Below are positions 1 to 6,208 of a stretch of 29,082 bases of DNA, in pieces. Below the pieces are notes generated by a model. It saw nothing but the letters and a program-made list of their open reading frames with translations. It was not told the DNA's origin and made no database searches. Positions within the stretch are counted from its first letter, which is position 1, and each line of letters opens with the position of its first letter. This stretch comes from a virus. The stretch is taken from IMG/VR virus record IMGVR_UViG_3300030060_007476, positions 1 through 29,082 of that record; one strand, 5' to 3'. The translations under genes and the position numbers were made by a program.

Positions 1-108
1 CCAGGAGGTAATGGTGATATAGTTAGAGTTATTGGTTATTGTTTAGATGCCAGTGATGGACAGATTTGGTTTGACCCAGATAAAACATTTGTAGAGGTGA
101 CTGCGTAA
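1..108 (+). CDS. C-terminal end of a structural/fibre-like protein (partial)
   Basis: The frame is open from base 1 and closes at TAA 106-108, giving the last 35 residues of a protein that begins outside the window. The visible end (GDIVRVIGYCLDASDG, then IWFDPDKTFVEV) resembles the C-terminal closing segment seen in many phage fibre and structural proteins, where a 'VVGYxLD...YFxPDxTWVE' motif ends the polypeptide. The stop overlaps the ATG of the next gene by one base (TAATG), so the two are probably translationally coupled. The assignment rests on that short motif and on the adhesin-like neighbour, so the product name is tentative. Confidence 0.6.
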   Translation, partial: PGGNGDIVRVIGYCLDASDGQIWFDPDKTFVEVTA

Positions 109-1148
109 TGGCTATAGGTAAAATATCGGCACTTGCAATAGCATCAGTTAATAAGGTATCTGCACTAGCCAAAGCATCTATTGCAAAGGTAAACGAGGTA
201 GTTAATCAATTGTTTGCAAATACCAAAGCCCTATCACATGGCTTTTCAGAAACTTCAGGAAACTATGCATCAATTAAAGGAGATTCAGTAGTTGCTGGTA
301 ATAGAAGTAATGCTGGAGGAGCTGACCTACCAACATCTTTTAATTTTACTCAAGATACTGCATGGTCAGTTAGTTTTTGGGTAAAGGTAGGATGGAATTC
401 CTCACTAAACACAAATATACATTTAATGTGCATAAACAAGGAAAATGATGCAGGTACAAATGATTATTTTAGAATCTATTACAATGAATCAAACAATAGA
501 ATGTATGCACAATATGGAGATAAAGAAGACGGAGTTACCCATACATTCAAGCAGAATTTTTGGTTATTTCATTCACCCAGTGGAAACTATAATACAGCAA
601 GAGTAGCAGCAGGCCTACATACTGGAGGTGGAACAGGTGGAGCTTCTACTTATTGGAGTGCAGCTAATAGAGGTAACGTTGGAGATGATGACTTTACAAT
701 GATAACAGTTACAAAGGGATCAAGTGACTCAGCAGCAAGTTCTAATCTAAAGCTATATTGGAATGCAGTTGATTGTGGAGTAGGTTTCTATTCAAGTGGC
801 CAATCTTCTGGAACAGTTTCAATGGATGCCTCTCAAATAAGACAAATGATTGTTGGTGGAAATCTAAATGTAGGTAGAAAAAAGATGGGTAATAGTTCAG
901 CAACTTTATATAATGATTTTGCCTGGTGGGACGCAGAATTAGATGCTGATGCAGTAACTGCAATATATAATGGTGGTGCACCAATGGATTTAACTAGTGA
1001 TTCTGGTAACTATGACAATAGTTCTGACTTGATAGGTTATTGGACATGGGAAGATGCTGTAGGAGGTGGAGTAGGAGCATCTACAGTACCAGGTGGTGGA
1101 GTTGCAGATATGTATATTAACGGAAATTCAGATATAGTGGTATTTTAA
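108..1148 (+). CDS. LamG/concanavalin A-like lectin-domain structural protein (putative adhesin)
   Basis: 346 residues. Residues 5-26 are two 11-residue repeats (KISALAIASVN, KVSALAKASIA), a short N-terminal helix/anchor type common in phage fibre-associated proteins. From about residue 80 to 320 the sequence reads as a LamG-type jelly roll: WSVSFWVKVGW, then alternating strands with YFRIYYNESNNRMYAQYGD, FTMITVTKG, LKLYWNAVD, FAWWDAELDADAVTAIYNGG and LIGYWTWED. The 'AELDADAVTAIYNGG' turn followed by 'LIGYWTWED' is typical of Laminin_G_3-like domains. Such domains bind sugars, so a role in attachment to host surface glycans is a reasonable inference. No signal peptide is seen. The start overlaps the upstream stop, and a GAGGTG lies about 10 bases before the ATG. 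Family call is good; virion location is inferred from its neighbours. Confidence 0.75.
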   Translation: MAIGKISALAIASVNKVSALAKASIAKVNEVVNQLFANTKALSHGFSETSGNYASIKGDSVVAGNRSNAGGADLPTSFNFTQDTAWSVSFWVKVGWNSSLNTNIHLMCINKENDAGTNDYFRIYYNESNNRMYAQYGDKEDGVTHTFKQNFWLFHSPSGNYNTARVAAGLHTGGGTGGASTYWSAANRGNVGDDDFTMITVTKGSSDSAASSNLKLYWNAVDCGVGFYSSGQSSGTVSMDASQIRQMIVGGNLNVGRKKMGNSSATLYNDFAWWDAELDADAVTAIYNGGAPMDLTSDSGNYDNSSDLIGYWTWEDAVGGGVGASTVPGGGVADMYINGNSDIVVF

Positions 1149-1150
1149 CT

Positions 1151-1396
1151 ATGAAATATTATCATATAACATATTCAGTTTGGGAATCCTTAAATAAGGA
1201 TAACGTATCATATAGAAAGTATAACGCAGACAGGTCTGAAGTTGCTGTTGCAACAACTGATACTGTTTCTACTAATATATCTTCATATAACACGGCAGCA
1301 GAGCTTGCAGAGGCAATTGATGCAATTGAAGAATTTAGTGGATTAGAAGAATGGGAAATATACGAGATATTATATTACCAAGAAATAGACGACTAA
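1151..1396 (+). CDS. Small acidic hypothetical protein
   Basis: 81 residues, starting 2 bases after the adhesin stop and ending 1 base before the next ATG, so it sits inside a tight fibre-region operon. The sequence begins MKYYHITYSVWESLNKDNVSYRK and ends with an acidic stretch (IDAIEEFSGLEEWEIYEILYY). It has mixed alpha/beta character, with no transmembrane segment, cysteine pair or known catalytic motif. I do not recognise the family. Position suggests a fibre-associated or chaperone-like role, but nothing in the sequence proves it. No strong Shine-Dalgarno precedes the ATG, which fits translational coupling to the gene before it. Confidence 0.6.
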   Translation: MKYYHITYSVWESLNKDNVSYRKYNADRSEVAVATTDTVSTNISSYNTAAELAEAIDAIEEFSGLEEWEIYEILYYQEIDD

Positions 1397-1397
1397 T

Positions 1398-1943
1398 ATG
1401 GCAACACAAGCAATAACAGTAGACGGTGTATCGGGAGATACAGGTAATTTTGGAGCTGCATCAGAAGATGATACTTTAGTATCTTCTGTTTCTGATGGAG
1501 ACACAGCAACCCATATTACACCTACATCAGCAAATAGAACCCTTGTTTTCAGCCTACAAGGTGTTAGTGATTATTCAGTTTTTTCTGGCGCAACACTTCA
1601 ACAGGCTCTGGTATCTTTACAAGTATCACAAATAGGTAAAGGAACGGTCTCGGCCACAGCACAATTATTAGATTCATCTGATACTGTATTGGTTACTGGC
1701 GACATCGAAACGTCAGAATCAGAAGCCACTGGTTTTGAATTATCTGCATATGCTCCAGATGCTGGGTTTACTGAAGACTTTCTAAATGGAATGCAGATTA
1801 AATGGATAACGACAAATTCAACTCAACCACGACTATATGATATATCTGTAACTATAACATACGTCGCAGCAGCTTCAACTCCAAATCAAATAACAATTAG
1901 TTTAGGTGCACTTACAATGTCAACGGGAGAAATAACTATATAG
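1398..1943 (+). CDS. Hypothetical beta-rich structural protein
   Basis: 181 residues, rich in Ser, Thr, Ala and Gly, with many short beta-prone stretches (ATHITPTSANRTLVFSLQG, VSATAQLLDSSDTVLVTGDI, QPRLYDISVTITYVAA). It ends in a low-complexity tail (NQITISLGALTMSTGEITI) of the sort found in phage particle proteins and fibre tips. No enzyme motif, TM segment or signal peptide is visible. It directly follows the small 81-residue gene and is the last gene before a promoter-like element at 1968. A structural component of the fibre or adhesion apparatus is likely, but the family is not recognised. Confidence 0.6.
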   Translation: MATQAITVDGVSGDTGNFGAASEDDTLVSSVSDGDTATHITPTSANRTLVFSLQGVSDYSVFSGATLQQALVSLQVSQIGKGTVSATAQLLDSSDTVLVTGDIETSESEATGFELSAYAPDAGFTEDFLNGMQIKWITTNSTQPRLYDISVTITYVAAASTPNQITISLGALTMSTGEITI

Positions 1944-1967
1944 TTGTCCTATTGGGTATCATAACTA

Positions 1968-1975
1968 TATTTATA
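1968..1975 (+). promoter_or_regulatory. Probable late promoter element TATTTATA
   Basis: Exact TATTTATA within CTATATTTATATAATATT, ending 8 bases before the ATG at 1983. It is one of ten exact copies lying upstream of genes in the window. At this spacing the transcript would have almost no leader, and no Shine-Dalgarno is present. Confidence 0.6.
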
Positions 1976-1982
1976 TAATATT

Positions 1983-4301
1983 ATGAAACAATTAACTGAA
2001 TATCTTGTTGACCAAATTTTATTAGAAGATTCTAATATTAAAAACATAGTTGCTATCTATCCTGGTAGGTTTCAACCTATGGGAGCTCATCATGCAAAAA
2101 CATATAGGTTTCTTAAGTCAAAATTTAGTGATGCCTATGTAGCAACAAGTGGCAAAGTTGACCTTCCAAAATCACCATTCTCATTCGCAGAAAAAAAGAA
2201 AATAATTAAGTCTCATGGTATATCTAAAGTTGTACAAGTAAAAAGCCCTTATAAGGCAGAAGAAATACTTAAAAAGTATGACCCTAAAACTACTGCAGCC
2301 GTATTTATGTTTGGCAAAAAAGATGCTGGAAGATTAAAAGGTAAGTTTTTTAGGCCATGGAAAGGTAAAGCTGAAGTTGGATATAAAGATGGTGCATATA
2401 TACTAGAAGCTCCACATGTAAGTATGAATGTACCTGGATATGGTGAAATGAGTGGTACTGCGATTAGAAAAGCATTAGGTGATACTTCAATAGATAAAAA
2501 AGAAAAATTAAAAATATTTAAGGGTATATTTGGTCATACTAAAAATTATGATTTAATCGTTAGTAAACTAGAAAAGCTTAATGAATCTATATTAGAATTC
2601 TGTAAAAATATAAACTTTTCAGAACTAATAGCAGAAATATCTGTCAATCAAACAACAGGAGCAGAAGTTGATGATGGACCACCAACATATTTTATTACGC
2701 CAAAGGGATATGAAAAACAAGGCAAAACATTTGCAGAAATGGTTGGCTATGAAGTACTTGATTATATTATAGGAGATGATTCTAATATCCTAGATTTAGC
2801 TAAAGATGAAAATACTGGAGACTATTCTCAAGGCGTAACATACTTCCCTGCAGGAGTTGCAGGTGTGGGTACACCAACAAATATAAATGACTATAAAGAA
2901 ACAAAAGCATATTCAAACTGGAAATCAAGAATTACAAAAGTTGCACAAGTTGCAGGTATGAAGTTTATAGATTTTATGGGTGCTGAATCTTCTAAAGAGA
3001 AGAAAAATGTAAGTGGCGATTCGATAAAAGAACCTAATAAGTTTGAAAAACAACCAAAAAATATACAAGAAAATTTAGGTCAATGGTTAGCTAATCAAAT
3101 ATTACTAGTTGAAGGTGGAGCTTATGGTCACATGTCACATCCTTTTGATGATAAAGGACTTACGTTCGGAGACTTCAAAAATATTATTGATTTAGCTTTA
3201 CAAGGAAATCTAGACTTAGAACAATCAGCTACTGAAAAAACAGATGGTCAAAATCTATTTATTAGTTGGAATGATAAAATGCTAGCAGCTAGAAATACTG
3301 GAGACTTAAAACGTGGTGGTATGGACTATAAGGCAGTTGCAACAAAGTTTAAGGGTAGAGGAAACATTGAAAAAGCATTTACTTTTGCCATGAAAGACTT
3401 AGCAAAAGCGATAGGTAGTCTTTCACCAAAACAACAAGATAAAATATTTAATAAAGGTAATCATTGGGTAAACATGGAAATTATGTTTCCTGCATCTGCA
3501 AATGTAATTACTTATGACGCTCCATATTTACAGTTTCATAATGTATTAAAATATAAAGATGGTAAAGCTATTGGTGCAGTAAGAGATGGAGCAAGAATAC
3601 TTGCAGGTATGATAGCTCAAGTTAACCAAAAAGTACAAAAGAATTTTTCTATTATAGGTCCTAAAGTCCTTAAGATGAATCCAAGTCAAGACTATTCGGC
3701 AAAAAAACCTTACTTTACTAGTAAGTTAAATAGACTTATGAAAAAGTATAATATGAAAGATACTTCTACATTTGCAGAATATCACCAAGCCTGGTGGGAA
3801 GATTTTGTCGACAAAAATATTAAAGGCATAGATAATAAAACTAAAATGGGTCTTGTTAAGCGTTGGGCATTTTCTGATAAGTCTTTTAGATTAGATAAAA
3901 AGACACTACCAAATGAAGAAACTCTTAAAAAAGCAAAAGAGTTTGATAAAATGAAACATGCAGACCAGGTAAAAAAGAATATGTTACCTTTTGAATTATT
4001 ATTTTTTGAATTAGGTGCAGAAGTTCTTAAAAATGTAGAAGGCTTTTTAGCTGCAAATCCTGATAAAGCAATACAAAATATAAGAAAACAAGTAGCAAAA
4101 GCTATTAGTGATGTTAGAAAAGGTGGAGACCTTAAAAAATTAAACAGAATGACTCAACAGTTAAAAAAGATAGCTTCAATTGGAGGTTTTAAGACTATAA
4201 TTCCTAGTGAAGGTCTAGTTTTTATATACAAAGGAAAAACATACAAATTAACAGGAGCATTTGCACCGGTAAACCAAATTACTGGTATGATGACGTTTTA
4301 A
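1983..4301 (+). CDS. Multidomain nucleotidylyltransferase / KxDG nucleic-acid ligase-like protein, putative virion polyprotein
   Basis: 772 residues. Residues 20-200 form a cytidylyltransferase-like (NMN adenylyltransferase type) domain: AIYPGRFQPMGAHH at 24-37 is the HxGH region and MSGTAIRKAL at 156-165 is the ISSTxxR-type motif. Residues 233-335 are a middle region I do not recognise. Residues 378-772 resemble the covalent nucleotidyltransferase superfamily (RNA/DNA ligases, capping enzymes): motif I EKTDG with Lys419, RNTGD at 437-441, NMEIMFP with Glu499, EGLVF at 743-747 (motif IV) and YKLTG at 754-758 (motif V). The N-terminus (LTEYLVDQILLED) resembles the T4 Alt targeting peptide, and similar segments recur at 212-219 (FSELIAEI) and 364-379 (NLGQWLANQILLVEGG). 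LVE|GG at 375-379 fits the gp21 cleavage consensus. Domain calls are good; packaging, cleavage and substrate are inference. Confidence 0.85.
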   Translation: MKQLTEYLVDQILLEDSNIKNIVAIYPGRFQPMGAHHAKTYRFLKSKFSDAYVATSGKVDLPKSPFSFAEKKKIIKSHGISKVVQVKSPYKAEEILKKYDPKTTAAVFMFGKKDAGRLKGKFFRPWKGKAEVGYKDGAYILEAPHVSMNVPGYGEMSGTAIRKALGDTSIDKKEKLKIFKGIFGHTKNYDLIVSKLEKLNESILEFCKNINFSELIAEISVNQTTGAEVDDGPPTYFITPKGYEKQGKTFAEMVGYEVLDYIIGDDSNILDLAKDENTGDYSQGVTYFPAGVAGVGTPTNINDYKETKAYSNWKSRITKVAQVAGMKFIDFMGAESSKEKKNVSGDSIKEPNKFEKQPKNIQENLGQWLANQILLVEGGAYGHMSHPFDDKGLTFGDFKNIIDLALQGNLDLEQSATEKTDGQNLFISWNDKMLAARNTGDLKRGGMDYKAVATKFKGRGNIEKAFTFAMKDLAKAIGSLSPKQQDKIFNKGNHWVNMEIMFPASANVITYDAPYLQFHNVLKYKDGKAIGAVRDGARILAGMIAQVNQKVQKNFSIIGPKVLKMNPSQDYSAKKPYFTSKLNRLMKKYNMKDTSTFAEYHQAWWEDFVDKNIKGIDNKTKMGLVKRWAFSDKSFRLDKKTLPNEETLKKAKEFDKMKHADQVKKNMLPFELLFFELGAEVLKNVEGFLAANPDKAIQNIRKQVAKAISDVRKGGDLKKLNRMTQQLKKIASIGGFKTIIPSEGLVFIYKGKTYKLTGAFAPVNQITGMMTF

Positions 4302-4309
4302 GAAAGGTT

Positions 4310-4867
4310 ATGAAGAAAAGTATAAGCGAAGAAAAAGTTCAAAGAATGAGAAATATAGTCAAAGGAGACTATACCAAATCTGTAAAAACTCAAATAGGAT
4401 ATAAAAGATTAGAAGAAAAATCTGAAGGAGATGTTTGGGAAGAAGGTAACAAAATTTGGACAATAAAAAATGGTGTAAAACAAAATATATCTAAAATGCA
4501 AAAAGTTAGAGATTTTATTAAAATGCCTTTATGTTGCCCTGAATGTGGTGGAATCATGAAAGGACAGTTTGATAAACACCATTGGAATGTAAATAGAAAA
4601 TGTTTAAGCTGTGTAACTTTAGAAGAGCAACAAATGCGAAACAATGGAACTTATGATAATATAAGAAAGGAACTTTTCAAGAAATCAAAATACTCACAAA
4701 TAGCCGATATAACTGAAGAATTTAATTCATGGATAGATGATAATCCTACCTTTGTAACAGAAATTGGTGAAATAGAAGATTGGTCAGGTGGATTAAATAA
4801 GGCTGAAATAAAGGCAAAATTCAAAAAAGAATTATTAGAGTATAAAAAACATTTAGAAGATATGTGA
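4310..4867 (+). CDS. Zinc-ribbon protein, conserved phage hypothetical
   Basis: 185 residues. The N-terminal part (ISEEKVQRMRNIVKGDY, then GDVWEEGNKIWTIKNGVKQ at 40-58) resembles a conserved protein I associate with T4-like phages. Cys76-x2-Cys79 and Cys98-x2-Cys101, with His90 and His91 between, form a four-cysteine zinc ribbon. The C-terminal third is a charged helix ending in KKELLEYKKHLEDM. Zinc ribbons of this kind usually bind nucleic acid or mediate protein contacts. The gene starts 8 bases after the ligase-like gene, with AGAAAGG before the ATG, so the two are co-transcribed and may work together. The exact function is unknown. Confidence 0.75.
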   Translation: MKKSISEEKVQRMRNIVKGDYTKSVKTQIGYKRLEEKSEGDVWEEGNKIWTIKNGVKQNISKMQKVRDFIKMPLCCPECGGIMKGQFDKHHWNVNRKCLSCVTLEEQQMRNNGTYDNIRKELFKKSKYSQIADITEEFNSWIDDNPTFVTEIGEIEDWSGGLNKAEIKAKFKKELLEYKKHLEDM

Positions 4868-4886
4868 TACTAACCAATGTATCTTA

Positions 4887-4894
4887 TATTTATA
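4887..4894 (+). promoter_or_regulatory. Probable late promoter element TATTTATA
   Basis: Exact TATTTATA in CTTATATTTATATGATAT, in the 57-base gap before the gene at 4925 and ending 31 bases before its ATG. An AGGGAAAA ribosome binding site lies between. Spacing matches most other copies (30-34 bases). Confidence 0.6.
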
Positions 4895-4924
4895 TGATAT
4901 AGATCCATCAATAGGGAAAATAAA

Positions 4925-5179
4925 ATGGCAAGACTAACAAACGAACATCTTCATAGTGAAATAAAGCTTGTAAAGCAAGAAGTTGAATATATAAAAGATA
5001 ATCAAGAACGAATGCAAGCAGACCTCACAATGATAAAGAAGACGTTATTGGGACCAGACGATGGAACTATTTCAAGAGTAAACAAAAATACAGCATTCAG
5101 AAAGTCTACAGGAAAAGTAATATGGTCTATTTGGATAGCACTATTAGGTATAATAACTAAAATTATATTTTGGGATTAA
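4925..5179 (+). CDS. Small coiled-coil membrane protein (possible lysis accessory)
   Basis: 84 residues. Residues 5-42 are a charged heptad-like helix (LHSEIKLVKQEVEYIKDNQ, then ERMQADLTMIKKTLLG). Residues 65-82 are a single hydrophobic segment (VIWSIWIALLGIITKIIF) at the very C-terminus, giving one transmembrane helix. This layout is common in small phage proteins next to holins, such as antiholin or spanin-like factors. The holin-like gene at 5771 lies one gene downstream. Its stop at 5177-5179 is 2 bases from the next ATG. A lysis role is suggested by topology and context only. Confidence 0.7.
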   Translation: MARLTNEHLHSEIKLVKQEVEYIKDNQERMQADLTMIKKTLLGPDDGTISRVNKNTAFRKSTGKVIWSIWIALLGIITKIIFWD

Positions 5180-5181
5180 GT

Positions 5182-5754
5182 ATGAAAACAGAAAGACTAC
5201 AAGAAATAATTAGTGAAGAAGTTCTAAACATGTTAGAAGTTTCTATGACTCGTAAGTTTAGAAAGGCTGTAGAAGAATTACAAAAAGTTCAGCTTGCACA
5301 ACAACAATTAAGAAAAAAGTTTGTTGCAGAAAAGAATCCAAAAAAGAAAGAAAAACTTAAACAAGATATTATTAAAATGCACAAAGTAGTTCAGAAGGCT
5401 GAATCTGACTTTAACTCAGCCATAAAAGCTGAACCAATAGATCTAGATGAAAATATAATAACAGAAGATGTTTTTAAGAGTTTTCAAGCAGATATACCTG
5501 GATCTAAAATAGAAACTGCACACAATACAGAAAATAGAAAATCTGTACAAGCTAGAAAAACAGACAGAACATGGGATGATGGAGTGCCAGTATTAAAGTA
5601 TATTGCAAGAGCACCTAAAAAACCTTCCCCTCTACCAAAGGGAAAATTTAAGATTATAGAAGATTCAAAATATGGTTGGTGGTATTATCAAGTTGGTAGA
5701 AATTGGTATGGAATACAACAAAAAGATTATGGAACACCTCCATTTGAATACTAA
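5182..5754 (+). CDS. Basic hypothetical protein with internal-protein-like N-terminus
   Basis: 190 residues from ATG 5182; a TTG at 5170 in the same frame lies inside the upstream gene and is less likely. The N-terminus MKTERLQEIISEEVLNMLEV is strikingly like the T4 IPIII leader (MKTYQEFIAEA): an amphipathic helix holding (L/I)xE sites at LQE, ISE and MLE. Residues 22-90 are a lysine-rich coiled coil (FRKAVEELQKVQLAQQQLRK, KKKEKLKQDIIKM). A second (L/I)xE cluster follows (IDLDENIITEDVF). The C-terminus is aromatic (KYGWWYYQVGRNWYGIQQ) and looks like a small folded beta domain. I infer a capsid-packaged protein processed by gp21. The enzymatic or DNA-binding role is unknown. Confidence 0.7.
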   Translation: MKTERLQEIISEEVLNMLEVSMTRKFRKAVEELQKVQLAQQQLRKKFVAEKNPKKKEKLKQDIIKMHKVVQKAESDFNSAIKAEPIDLDENIITEDVFKSFQADIPGSKIETAHNTENRKSVQARKTDRTWDDGVPVLKYIARAPKKPSPLPKGKFKIIEDSKYGWWYYQVGRNWYGIQQKDYGTPPFEY

Positions 5755-5770
5755 TTAAGGAGAAATTGTT

Positions 5771-6166
5771 ATGGGAATATTATCAAGCCTATTTTCAGGA
5801 GGAGCCGCTGACCTAGTAAAAGGTGTAGGTGGAGTTATAGATGACTTACATACATCAAAAGAAGAAAAACTAGAAGCTGCTCAAAAAATTAAAGAACTTG
5901 TTGCAACTTATGAAATAGAAATGGAGAAAAATATTAGCGATCGATGGAAAGCCGATATGAACTCAGATTCATGGTTATCAAAAAATGTAAGACCAATGAT
6001 TTTAATATTTTTAGTTGTATGTACAGTTCTTATGATATTTATAGATGCAGGTACAATTGCCTTTCAAGTTGAAGACAAATGGACTGACCTTTTACAGCTA
6101 GTTTTAATGACAACAATTGGTGCTTACTTCGGTGGTAGAAGTTTCGAAAAAGGTAGAAAGAAATAG
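5771..6166 (+). CDS. Holin, GTA-type 3TM holin family
   Basis: 131 residues. The segment DRWKADMNSDSWLSKNVRP (about 58-75) followed at once by a hydrophobic helix (MILIFLVVCTVLMIFIDAG, 76-94) matches the holin family described for gene-transfer agents and many marine phages (GTA_holin_3TM). A second membrane segment lies at about 105-120 (TDLLQLVLMTTIGAYFGG), and the C-terminus is basic (RSFEKGRKK). An N-terminal glycine-rich segment (LFSGGAADLVKGVGGVID) may form the third weak membrane segment. The protein would form lesions in the inner membrane to time lysis. It has an AAGGAG site upstream and lies just before the terminase promoter. Confidence 0.8.
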   Translation: MGILSSLFSGGAADLVKGVGGVIDDLHTSKEEKLEAAQKIKELVATYEIEMEKNISDRWKADMNSDSWLSKNVRPMILIFLVVCTVLMIFIDAGTIAFQVEDKWTDLLQLVLMTTIGAYFGGRSFEKGRKK

Positions 6167-6197
6167 CATTTTTTAGTTTTTTGTTGTTGTAAATATA

Positions 6198-6205
6198 TAT
6201 TTATA
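6198..6205 (+). promoter_or_regulatory. Probable late promoter element TATTTATA before terminase
   Basis: Exact TATTTATA inside AAATATATATTTATATATATG. It ends only 3 bases before the gp17 ATG at 6209, so a transcript started from it would be leaderless or would miss that ATG. This copy is worth experimental attention. Confidence 0.55.
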
Positions 6206-6208
6206 TAT

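Noticed and set aside
5170-5181. TTG start for the gene at 5182
   Set aside because: It lies within the upstream gene; ATG 5182 gives the internal-protein-like MKTERLQEI start.
6035-6042. TATTTATA inside the holin gene
   Set aside because: It codes for part of the first membrane helix (IFID) and no gene starts just downstream, so chance in AT-rich DNA is the better explanation.
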